From: Nannochloropsis salina CCMP1776
Taxonomy: Eukaryota > Sar > Eustigmatophyceae > Eustigmatales > Monodopsidaceae
DNA: 64,000 nt
Assembly (NCBI GenBank): GCA_004565275.1
Contig: SDOX01000016.1
Coordinates: 903,430-967,429 of the forward strand
Direction: 5' to 3'
Shown piece by piece: positions 31,851 to 43,100 of this stretch; the first letter of the stretch is position 1, and the number at the start of each line of letters is the position of its first letter. The translations under genes were made by a program, and so were the position numbers. A model generated the notes under the pieces. That model did no database searches. It had not been told where the DNA came from and saw nothing but the letters and a program-made list of their open reading frames with translations.

Positions 31851-33552
31851 ACGCGCCTTCAAAATTCGTTAGATATTAGTGACGCTCAGCCTACCTGCTA
31901 ACTGGCTGTAGGACCGGTCGATGAAGACGCGATGCGGGCAATCGTCATCCTCGTGGTTGCCTCCGCACGTCCAACATTCCTTTTCAGATATCGATGTGGT
32001 GCTCGTTTGCTGATGGGTAGGAGCTGCTGGGTTCTTCGGAGCAGTCATGGCAAAATGCTGTTGAAAGCCGTACGTGATGTGATTGAGAAATTGGGGAGGT
32101 CGTCGTCCGAAGCCTTTGTGCGCCTGACTTTGGAGCGAAAGGCCACAACGTGCAAATTAAAAAGTACGATGCCGGGGGCAAGTTGATTTAGATTTTGTGA
32201 CTGGGAAGAATGACATGGCACTTTCGTAGGATGTAGCCCCCGGCGTTCCGCTGTGTCACTCAAAGTATGCCAATCACCAGAGCACAAGATGAAGGAAACC
32301 TTGCCAAACGGGATTGATGCCTTGTGCAGCATAACAGGCTGATTAAGGGTTCGATTCTCTCCCTCATAGTCGCATGATTGGACATGTCGCTCTCGCAACC
32401 CGTTGCGCCGTAAATCAAGGAGCGGCACAGAGCGTGTAGTCGTCATCGCCGCGGTAATTTGAATTCAAATCGACCGTTAGAACAAGGGCGCAAAAGGTAA
32501 AGGGTGGAAGCAGGATCTAACATGTATTTTACCGCATCCTTTGACGCTGAAGTTCGTACACCGCTGTTTAAAACTATGTATTACGACAGGAAATTTCATT
32601 TTACTCACAGGTGGGCAAAGACAAAATTGTCAAATGTGAACCAAGTCAATTTTCGCCTCTCCACCCTGTACGAGAAAAAATAATGCTAAATATCATGCCG
32701 ATAAAGTCTGGAATTTGACTGGTCCCTGCCTGCAAAATTAGTGATAATTTCCTTACAACAGAAAATACCCCTTCGCACAGCCATTATGAATGCCTTATTG
32801 TATGTACAAGGTCGGATGTGGGAGCTCATTGTGTTGCATCGATTCTTTCCGTATGTCTGGTTTTCGTGCACCTCGTAGGGACCCGACATTTTTCACTTTT
32901 CGATAGGATTAGGCACACGAGGGGGAAAATCACATCTACAAAGGGTTACAAGTGCCATCCTTCTGGAAATATTAGTGTTCAACATCAGAGGAACCCACGC
33001 CTGCCAAGCGAGTACAAGATGCGATGTACGGGCCTCGGACGGTAATCAAAAATGCTTCCAGTTTCCCCCAACGTTCCCTTAACAAAGATTTTGGGATGCT
33101 ATTGCACGCGCATGTCTCTTTTCGTCCGCGTTCGCAATGCATATGCAGAAACTGAGAAAGAAAAATAGTGACGGAACACGGCTATCATTGAGGAGAAAAA
33201 GAAGGGAAAAAATCACATCAACTCATGGGGCACGCAAAGCCCAGACCAGTCTCCAAGATTTCTTACGGGCCCTGTTCTGCTTCTCTTCCGAGCACCCCAT
33301 CTCCCCCTCCTGCGCTCCACACAATTTCAAGGAACTTTCCCTTCGCTGGAGGCGCGTTAATATATGTTACTCCCTGACTATCTGGGTTGCTCATGCCTTT
33401 GCCCGTCATCCACCCCCTCTCCTTCTTCCCCTCCTTTCCTCTCTTCCCCCGTCGACGAAGAGAAAATGATCCTCCCTTCGGCCCAGATGTGTCCCCCGCT
33501 CGTTCCTCCGTCCCTGTCTCCTTCTCACTCTACAGCTACTTTCATCCTCCCT
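31851..33552. other. Intergenic
   Basis: AT-richer DNA with no family-like frame, repeat or RNA gene. The right end runs into the 3' flank of the KDEL-receptor gene. Confidence 0.55.
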
Positions 33553-35221
33553 CTACACAAGCCCTCCGGCTCGGGGGAGCTGGAGGGGTAGGCCGCTTCT
33601 GACGCTGATCAGGTAATAGTAGAAGAAGTCGACCATGAGGATGATGTGGATAAATTGGGTAAGGAGGACGAAGACGCCGACCATTTTGGATCCGCTGAAG
33701 GCAAGAGGGAAAGAGGGTGGGTGGACAGGGAGGAAGGATGGGGGTGAGAAAGGACGCGTCGTTTGGGGGCAAAGGGCTTCAAGGCGGGGAGGGAGAGAGG
33801 GAGGGAGAGAGGAGGGTCAACGTGCCTGTGATCGACAAGCTCGTGGTAAGACGACATCCAGAAGATCATGTCTAGTACTCGCGCGAAGCCTGAGGCGAAG
33901 ACCCAATGGCCGATTAGGACCTCCACAACTTGAGAGGACTGAAAGGAAAGAGGAAAGAAGGGAGACAGGGAGAAAGAGGCAGGGAACGGGTGAGGGGAGA
34001 GACGAGGAAGGAAGGGTCGCGAGGAGGGAGGGATGGAGGGGTGGCGAAAGGGAGGGGAAGAGGGTGGCAAGGCCAAGATACCTGTTTTTGGAACATGTAA
34101 AGCTGAGGGAGCATCGCGACGGATTCCAGATACATGGAGAAGGCCCAGGTCGTGTCCGCCAAAAAGTGAGAGTTGAGGCCTGTCAAGGAAGGGAAGAGGA
34201 AAGGAGGGATCGGGTGGAGGGGGGGGGGGGAAGGGAGGATGCAGCCTCGCTCAGGATAAAATTGAGGATCGCGCAACGGAGAGAGGAAAGTGCTCGTCGC
34301 TCTCACAATAAAGGAGCCCAGGAGACTTGGACCGTCCTTTTCTTCCTCCCCCCACCTACCAGGGTGGAACAAGACGGCCAGGGCAAAGCAGGGCACAGCT
34401 AGGTACACCAAGGCGCCAAAGGAGGCAGGAACGTGCAGATTCCCAAACGAATCTGTGCGCTCATCGTAGGAATGGGGAAACCGGACCTTGACCAGGTACA
34501 TAGAGACGAGGACCAGGAAGAGGGAGAGGGATTCCTGTCGAGGCAGAGAGGGGGAAGGGGGGGAGGGAGGGGGAGAGGGTCGACTCGGTGTCAGGCAGGG
34601 CTTGCGGGGCCTCGACAGACGCTCTGTCGGGCTCGCCCCACCCCCACCTACCACAAAGTGATAAAACCAGTCGCCGCTCTTGTCGTAGGGAAGGTATCCG
34701 GAGAAGGGGATGATGGAGGTGAGGCGGAAGAAGAACACCTAAGGAGATGGGAGGGAGCGTGCAAAGGACGGTCAGGAAGCTGGGTTGGGAATATATATAT
34801 ATATATATATATACAATATAAACAGTGTCGAGAAAAAGGACAGCTTGGACAGCCCGACGTCTCTCCCGCATAAATAAAGGCCAAGAAACTTCCCCACGAG
34901 AACCCTCCCACCCTCTCGTCTGCTTTCTGCCCTTCCCCTTTCCTCCCTCTCCCCCTCCTGTTTCTTCCTCCTTCCCACCAGCGCGTAGAGCTGCAAGGTT
35001 TTGAACGACACCCCCGTCGCACTCCGCGCGGTCCACAATTTCACGGCCAAGAGCCCAAAACCAAAAGTGCGGGCAAAAGCTCCGTAGGTCATGATGAAGG
35101 AGAAATCGCCGTCGCTCACTAGCTTCCACACCACCAAGGAAAGGAGGAGGAAACCGACCCATGCCAGGGCAGGACTTTGTCTGTGTTTGCTCAGAAGACG
35201 GAGATACCGGTCCAGCTGCAT
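33553..35221 (-). CDS. KDEL receptor (ERD2) family protein, 6 exons
   Basis: Join complement 34979-35221, 34652-34738, 34360-34534, 34082-34179, 33826-33938, 33553-33694; phases agree and give 285 residues. The family returns escaped ER proteins from the Golgi by binding C-terminal KDEL-like signals. Matching blocks are LWTARSATGVSFKTLQLYAL (ERD2: KIWKTRSCAGIS.KSQ..FAL), then HSYDERTDSFGN, TTWAFSMYLESVAMLPQLYM (ERD2: WTFSIYLESVAILPQL) and MVDFFYYYLISVRSG near the end. About 50 extra residues with a hydrophobic helix precede the domain; ordinary receptors are near 212 residues, so this is one of the longer ERD2-like paralogues. The last intron uses a GC donor (AG|GCACGT), needed to keep the frame. 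No retrieval signal is evident at the C-terminus. Confidence 0.9.
34791..34813. repeat. (TA)n microsatellite
   Basis: About eleven AT units within intron 1 of the KDEL-receptor gene. Confidence 0.9.
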
Positions 35222-37390
35222 GTTAACGTTCCCACCCCTGTGAACGTGCGAGGGTAAGAGGAAAGAGAAGGGGGAAGGTGGAGGGGGAGGGGGGAGAGGG
35301 ACAGGAGGTAAGGAGAAGACAATAGCCCCAAGACAACAATTGATAAGAAAGCGAGCATCGCTTCAAATACAACGTTCATGACATTCTCTATGCAAGAAGA
35401 ACCAAAAATGTGGTAATTTCCCCAAGAAATCATGTAATGGTAGTATCAAGTGACTGTGCTCATTAAAAGGTGAGCGGCTCGATAGGTCGTAAGGCATAAG
35501 CGCCTCAAACACTGGGCCATTATCGCGTGACAGCTGGTTTTAAATGCTAGAAGAATACCAAGAGCATTATACAGGGATTGAAACTAGAAGGAATGATGGA
35601 TTTGGAGTGAAAAAGAACAGGGGAGGAAGTCGAGGGATACGCATGTAGAGTTCGAACAAAAAAAGGAGACTACCTAGCCCAAATTCAAGTCTTCGGGAAA
35701 CACAGGTTCAGGCTATGGACAGAATACTTACTTGGATTCACCCATGATAATAGAAAACTTGTTCGAGGTACGTGGTGTGTTGCTGAGCCCGGAAAAACAA
35801 TGAAGGGATCCGCGCAGGAGGGTGTAAAGGAATACGACGAGCAGTTTAGGGTTTGAAGCCCAGGCTGCCTGTAAACGAGCAAAAGGGTGTTCAAGCATGT
35901 TCATGCGAGCTTGTGAGTGTTTCAACCAGTTGTATAGAGGCATGATTTTCGAAATGGTGTTGTTTGCGTTTTGAATGGAAGGCCTTGTGTGACATTGGGC
36001 TCATGAGGGAACCGGAGAGTCTTCCCTTGCGCAAGCTGCAGGAGGGGAAAAGGCTGCCCACAAAACAAGTACCCACCCCCGCGAACAACCACACGGGATG
36101 TGCTCCATGCACTACGGCTGTGATTCACGCAGGAGACGCCACGTAATGGGTCTTCACGAACGGAAGGCGGCTTTCTGAAGGGGTTTGGGTGTCTGAGGAA
36201 GGAAGGAGGGAGGGACGGCGACTGCGGGAGTTTGGGCGAGGCAATTCTGGCCAACAGCCGTGCCCGCGCGCGCAGGAAAACCGGGGGGGATCGGAAACCA
36301 GGCGTGCTTTGGATACAAAGTTACCAGTTTATCATGCGTTCTTTGTTGTGTGCGGTGGGTTCGCACGTAAAAAATGCGGTGATTTGTGCTATGAAACTCT
36401 TATGGTAGAGGAGGCCCGGGGGGGGTCGGGGCAAAGCGCTCTTCAATCATGGGAAAAGCAGCCCTCCCTCTTGCTTGTCCTTTTATCTACAATGACACCA
36501 TTCAATAAATAATCTGCCATCACGCAGGTAGAAAAGTATACTAACCTCTTCGTGTGTCGCTTTAAAGTTGCAGGCATGCGCGGGATTTTCCTTTGTTTTT
36601 CCCTTCCTTGTTTCAAGGAACTTAGAATTGTAAAGCGCCCTGTGTACTTGACAGACATAACTCCATGCACGGTCCGCGCGATAATCACAATCTCAGCATG
36701 CGGCGTTCTCGCAGAAAGAAATAGCAACATTCTACGTGGCTGGCCTGCACAACGCGGATCAACGTGCTTGCGCATCAAATAACTTGTTCGGAGCCTATCT
36801 ATCCAGTTGCTTTAAAATGACGATTATGGCCCCGATACACAAATTTCCAGTCGGTGCACCCAAAGGCTGACTGTCATTGTTCCTAAATTTCGTCAATATT
36901 CCTGTGTGTTAAGAAATTTTCACTCTACAGAGGCCCAAGCATTTTTTGGTCGAGGGAATTTGTAATACTTCCTGTCGTGTGGCTCAAATTTCATGGAGAT
37001 TTCTAAACGCTATACCCATGACGAATGGGTAATCTGGAAATATGGGCGTTATGTACGATTGCATCGTACGCAATTGACTGCAGTCTATCATTCAAAGCTT
37101 TTGTTCAAACCTGTTGCATCTCTTCTGTTGATATTTCGTCCTACAACTCATGAAACTACCTTAACACAACATCCCCTGTACTGTCCCTATCGTCGCCCCA
37201 TCAAAAACCATCTCACATTCGTCGTGCTTGTCATAGTACTGGGAGCTTATCGATCGTAGTGCTCGTCGATTCCCGCCAAAGAGCACCCCCCCCTTCTATC
37301 TCCCCTCCTCTTGAGAGAATCCGATCGCCTCTTCCAACCCCTCGGCAGCAGACAGAGGAAGGCAGGATATCACAAGGGGAGCGACGGACA
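35222..37390. other. Intergenic, mostly AT-rich
   Basis: Apart from the exon-like block at 35732-35868 nothing is recognisable. The first part must contain the promoter of the KDEL-receptor gene. Confidence 0.5.
35732..35868 (-). CDS. Isolated exon-like block, unidentified
   Basis: A minus-strand segment bounded by a good acceptor (GTTTACAG) and a perfect donor (GTAAGT) is open in one frame: AAWASNPKLLVVFLYTLLRG and on to IIMGES. It resembles no family I know. Codon use is less GC-biased than in neighbouring genes, so it could be a decayed exon or part of a non-coding transcript. I found no convincing partner exon. Confidence 0.25.
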
Positions 37391-39047
37391 TCACGACCCA
37401 GTAGGACGTGGAAAGGACTCAGACTTCCCACGGTGACTGGCGTCGTCCGAGGCGACGGCGCAGCTTGACGTGAGTGGTCCGACCGTCAAGGGATCCGTGT
37501 CTGCAGGCACCGACGCCCCTGTCCCTGTCCACCCCCAGTTTGTCCCTTGCACGTTGCCGTCATTTCCTGGACAGCATCCTGCCGGTATCGTGGGCCCAGG
37601 CGAAAGGGCAAGAAGCTCGTCCATCGCCATGGCATGCGGCGCCGGGCACGTCCCGTCTTCCCGGTGGCTTCCCACGTCAGAGGCCACGCCGGTGACAAAG
37701 GACCTGAGCTCCTCCAAGGGGAAGAGGTGGGACGTGGCCCGCAGGAAGTCCATCGCCAGCGCGTCCTCGACCTCGTCCTCGTTCCCTTCTTCCCTCGCTC
37801 CTCCCTCCCTCCCGCCCCAGCTCCAGTCGACGTGCTCGCGCTCGGACTTGACGACCGCGTCGGTCTCCTCCTCTATGCTGCTCACGGGGCTGGTGTCGGG
37901 AAGCCAGCCCTTGCCGGCCATGGTCCTCCAGACACTGCCACGAGGCGCGCAGCAAGTAGACGAGGGCGAGCTAGGGCACTGCTGCTGCTGCCAATGGTCG
38001 GGATGTTGGTGTTGCTGCTGCTCGTGGCGATGGCGAGGCTCGAGGAACGGGACAGCATTGTGCATATTCTGAGATAGCCTGTCAAAGGGCCTGTCGGTCT
38101 GGTGCTCAGCGAGGTTGCTCTCCTTGTCTTGATGCCGGGGATTACCCTCAAGGTCCGAAGCTTCGTCAGGGGGGAAGGGGAGGGAGGGTGTGGTGGTGCA
38201 AGAGGACACGGTGGCGTCCGACAGCGTCCTTTGTGAGGCGAGAGACACAGGACTGGGAGTACTTGTGCGAGAGCTCTCAGAGGCCAAGGAGGTGAGGGAA
38301 GAGATGGAGGATGCGCAAGGGGAAGGCAACGACCCCGTCACTCCGGCGCCTGCGCTCTCGTCGCACCCGTTGGCACGCCCCTTGTCTCGAGACCCGCCCG
38401 CCTCCTGGACAAGCGCATTGGAGGCACCTGTCGGTCTCCTTCCACCCCTTGAGAAGACCATGCGTTTGCCGTCCATAAGGAGCTGAAAAGCGCCGTCGCC
38501 GAGCCTCCCGCTCCGCTTCGCCTGCTCCACCTTCTGGAAATACTTCTGGGCGTGACTCCGTATTTGGCCAAGGCTCCGAGTGGTCAGCATCTTGTGTATT
38601 TGTTTCCAGTCTTTCCCATGAGCGTCAAGGCCCTGCAAGAAGAGAACGTGCTCCTCATCCGTCCACCGTCCTGAGAAGGCATTAGAGAGGGAGGCGACAC
38701 AGGGTTGCTGGATTGAGCTAGGGAAGCACAGAGGTGATGTGGAGTTATCGACAAGTGCTCCCGGGCTGACTGCGCTATCCCAGTGAGAGAATATTTTTGG
38801 GGGGGGGGAACTCTCATACAGGATTGCACTTCAACGCTACCATCTCGTGGCTACGCGGTGCTGAAGGATCTCGATTCAAGTACACACCTAACACATTGAC
38901 ACATGCAATCCTCTTTGGGGAAATCATTTCATTTTGTGCTGCTATGTTGGCCATTTTCCCTTTGTAAGCTCTTACCATTGTTGGGCTTCGGCTTGCTACA
39001 CTTTCTTCTACCACGGCGTTTAAGACCGATGTGACCGGCGGTGCCAT
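37391..39047 (-). CDS. MYB-like (SHAQKYF class) transcription factor, 2 exons
   Basis: Exon 2 (37391-38707) is secure: it reads GRWTDEEHVLFLQGLDAHGK, then DWKQIHKMLTTRSLGQIRSH and AQKYF, a single MYB/SANT repeat (about residues 38-82) with the SHAQKYF motif in its third helix, the DNA-reading one. Exon 1 (38976-39047), MAPPVTSVLNAVVEESVASR plus SPTM and a GTAAGA donor, is my choice because the frame has no ATG before the domain and an acceptor at CCAG|CAA keeps phase; it is tentative. The total would be 462 residues. The rest is Ser/Pro-rich with Gln/His runs (activation-domain-like) and an acidic helix near AMDFLRATSHLFPLEELRSF. In plants this class includes clock and light-response regulators; the target here is unknown. 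Confidence 0.82.
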
Positions 39048-40156
39048 CTGCAGGTCTCGCTACTGCAGACACCAGTGTTTCGACTGAGTGCAACAAGAAG
39101 TGAGCATCGTAGTAGTAAACATTTGGACTTGGCGTTCCTCTATCTCCAGCGTCGTGGATTGTGTGCTCTGTCAGGTACTCTGAGGCGCCGAGGCTATCGC
39201 AGCATCCTCCCAGCTCCCCAGCACAGGCCACCATGGGGCACACCACGGAAGCCGCGCGTAGCTCTTCACGAGTCTACTTCTAATCATAGAAATGTTCACA
39301 AGATTCAGGAACGGAAATAGAAATAGACGAAAAATTGTTACAAGGTACTACACGTTGTTTGCGTGGTCTGCCGCGAATAAAAGTCTCCATACGTTGACGA
39401 CTAGCGCGCCCCCCGGAAGTTCGGATTTAAAGGCCGCTGCGTTTTTGAACCTATGGCTACAATTGAGCAAACATCCCTTGCACGCGTAGACACCCACATG
39501 ATGAAACAAAACAATGCCAGAGGTACATTGAGCTATCATGTGTAAAATTTACTATGCATCCTAGAAGGTCCGCTCTTGCTGAAAGCGGATGCTGGGATGA
39601 TCTTGGCCAATGACTGGATTTTTTATGTGCACGCGAGGTGAATTTTGATGGCATCTGCGCGCGAGACTACTGGCGATCTTCAAACGCAATGCAATTACAA
39701 GTAGCCCACACAAAGAAGCAAAAGTATTTCACATAGACGCACCATTACCCTTTCTTCATTTTTAAAAATCATCGTTGAAATGCAATGATGAAATCATTGC
39801 ATCCTACGCGGCAGTCTTCCGGGTTACCGACACATACACTCCCGCTTTGAATGCGCCGAGAATGTGTCCGAAACAACAAAGTTGTGCCGCAGTTATGCCG
39901 ACGCATTTTGTCAGGCATTTAAATACCGTGTTATCCTTGTGCTACAAATACTCACCTGTCGACGCGGTTATTGCAAATCACAGAGTACATCGACGTCCAA
40001 TCTTTTTTTCCTGGTTGAAAACAGATGTGTCTTGGCAACAAAATGCTGCTATGGAGAGTATCACAGTCTGGCGCTTTTTCCATCTTTTCTTATTACATTT
40101 TTCAGGGTCCACTTTTTCTCTTCTTCACCCCATCATCCCACCCTCCCTCTTCACCA
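39048..40156. other. Intergenic, AT-richer
   Basis: Promoter side of the MYB-like gene and 3' flank of the next minus-strand block. No frame, repeat or RNA gene recognised. Confidence 0.55.
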
Positions 40157-43100
40157 TCAGCCAGGCAACTTCCTCAGCCAAAGGCATCTTTCACTGTGCT
40201 CACTTGACTCTTTTCCTTCCCCTCCCACGGTCATATGTGGTTGCACTTTCCCACTTTGCTCCTTCTCTCCCCTTGCCCACACCCCATTCGTGAGCAAGGC
40301 ATGCGTTTCTAACCAAGCATCCATCTCCTGCACGTGCACCACCTTTAAAGCCGGCATGTGTAACGCATGGGTCGTCCGATGACCTCCGCGGGTTTTGATG
40401 TCGTAGGAAGGAGGGTGAAAGAACGGGGAGGAAGACGTCGGCAGCCCTTTCCCTTGTCTCAAAAGGATTTCGTGGACGAGCAGGTCAAGTCGCCTGGGCA
40501 GGTTATGAGAGGGAAGAAAGGCGCTTGGATGAGAAGGAAAGCGCCCACGGCCCCCCAAAACAAAGTCTAATTTGGGGATGGCGATGATTGAAAGAGAGAA
40601 AGACTTCCGAGATAGAAGGGGTCAACACGGGCCAAGGGCGACACGATGGACCGGGGGCTCAGGAAGGATTAAGAAAGGTGACTGGGCACGCTTGAGGGGT
40701 GGTAAAGCACCGTACCCGCCAACCAAAAATATGAGGGCGGAACCACAAATTTCCCAGACCTCACGGCCGCGAGGCCATGTGCCGCCTCGTAGCCTCCCCA
40801 CACCGGGATGTGCCATTTCCTTTCGTCCCGCGCGCTCCCTTCTGCCCGGCCTCCCTCCATGCCTGCCTCCCTCCCTACCTACCTACCTACCTCAACCTCC
40901 GCGCTCCCTCAGCTGGATCCCGGAATAATTCTGCCCACAGCCATTCTCCCATGGCCTGTCTGCCCGGACCATCCATCTCCCTCCCAAACTCCCTCACTCC
41001 CTCCCTCCCTCGCGTGAAGGTAGCCCACCGTTCCCTCAGCTCCCTCTCTAAACGCCGGCGCCGCGCGGGTTTGAGGTGCAGGAGCTGGACTGCTAGCTCT
41101 AGGGAGGGAGGGTAAGAGCGAGGGAGGGAGGGAGGGAAGGGAAGAGGAGACGGAGGGCGCCCGACGTGAGCTTAAGCGTGGGTAAAGACCTCAAGGGAGG
41201 CGCGCTCTCTTCCATTTCCCAAAAATCCCTCCCGCCCTCCCTCCCGCCCTCCCTTCCTCCCTTTCCCTCCCTCCTTGATCCTTCCTCATGTCCGCTGCAA
41301 AGTCAGTGCCCACAGTCCCAGTACCAACCCCAGAAAAAGACCCCCCAATTTCTCCTTGCAGGGCTTGCTCTCCCGCTTCGACCGTGTGGTCAGTCCTTCC
41401 TGCCCCTCCTTCCCTCCTCCCTTTCCTCCCTCCTTCCCTCCCTCCTTCCCCACCTCCATCCGCCAAGGCGTTGGCTTGGCCGGTGCCGTCATCCACGACA
41501 CACTGAACCTCCCAGGTGACTATGGGGGGTGGCGCCGTACAGGAACGGCGGTCGCACCATTGGGAGGGCCTGCACAAGGAAGGGAAGTTAGGCGGGGAGA
41601 GGGAGGGGGAGAGGAAGAGGAAGGAGGAGAGGAAGAGGAAGGGTCCTCGCTGAGCTATGGTCCGGGATGGTGTTTCTCCTCCTCCTCCTTCACCTCTTTC
41701 CTTTCCTCTCCTCGACTCTGCCTTCCCTGCCTCCCTCCTCACTTCCTCCTCCCTCCTCACTTCCTCCACAGAAGACCAGCAAGGCACCAGGGCCTTGGAT
41801 CCCCGGACCGCTCCTCCCTCCCTTCCTCTCCTCCTCTCCTCCCACCTCCTACTCTCTTCTTCTTCCTTCAATAATACTTTATACAGCAGGGCAACGAAGG
41901 AGAGCCTGGGTGTCTTGAAGCAGGCGACGACTATGCTGAACACGCAGTGACAGGGGGTGCGCCGAAAGGCGGCGGTGCGCAACAAGTGGAGGCGCGTGAA
42001 AAGGAGGGAGGGAGGGAGGAGGAGGAGGGAGGAGGAGAGGGAAGGAGGCACGAGGAAAGCCAGAGCAAGGGTCCTCGCCTCAGAGCTACGGTCCGGGAAT
42101 GGTGATCTCCCCTCCTCTCCATCGTCTCCTCCTTCATCGACGCTGCAACCCGGGGCTCCACTCCAGGCATGCACGCGTGGATACTCTCCTCCTCCGTCCT
42201 GCACACGTTCCGTATACACAAGAGAAGAAGAGCAACGGTCCCCGTTTGGTCCAATGCGCCGGCATCCGACCTCTCCTTCCTTCCATCCCTTCCCTCTCCT
42301 CCTCTCCTCTCTCCATCCCTTCCTCCCTTCTCCTCCTTCTCCTTTCCTGAAGCCAGCGCATCCAACACATGGCAGCCTGGGAAGCTCCCTCCCTTCCCTC
42401 CTTCCCCGCCTACCACGCCATACTCCTCACTTTCCTCCTCCGTCCAAACGTTCATAGGCAGGGTAAGAAGGAGGAGGAGGAGGAAGGAGGAGGACGGAGG
42501 AGGGGGAGGCACGCGACGACCCAAAAATGGCGAATGGGGGGGCAGCAAAAAGTTCCAGCCGAGGGTGATAGCCCTGGACCGAGAGCGCAACCGGGGAAGG
42601 GGAGGAGAGAGGGAGGAGGAGGAGGGAATGACGCACCAGGGCAAGCCACGCAGAGGGTCTTCGTCCTCAACTCCCCCCCCCCCTCGTCATTGTAGGAGCA
42701 TCCCTTCCCTCCCCCATCGTCCCTCCCTTCATCGACGCTGCACCGGCCTCCCTCCAGGCAAGCACGCGTTTGGATTCCTCCCTCCTTCCCTCCCTCCTTC
42801 ACCCCCCCCCTCCCTCCTTATACACAAAGAGAAGATCTACTTGACCCGTTTGGTCCCAGATGCGCAAGGCAACCTCTCTTCCTCCCAGTCCCTTCCCTCC
42901 TCCTCCTCCTTCTCCTCCTCCCCCCATCCGTCCTCTTCCTCCTCCTTCCTCCCCTCCTGAAGCCAGCCATCCAACCACAGCGCAGGGCTGGAAGCTCCCT
43001 CCCTTCCTCCCTCCCGCCTTCCCCCACGCCTTCCTCCTCACTTTCCTCCCTCCGTCCCAGCATACCTAAGTCCAACGTCTCACGCCTCCCCGCCCCGCTC

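Noticed and set aside
41191-42219. 342-codon minus-strand ORF
   Set aside because: It runs through several GGGA/TCCC intron-like tracts; only short parts look coding, and those are listed in the OB-fold candidate.
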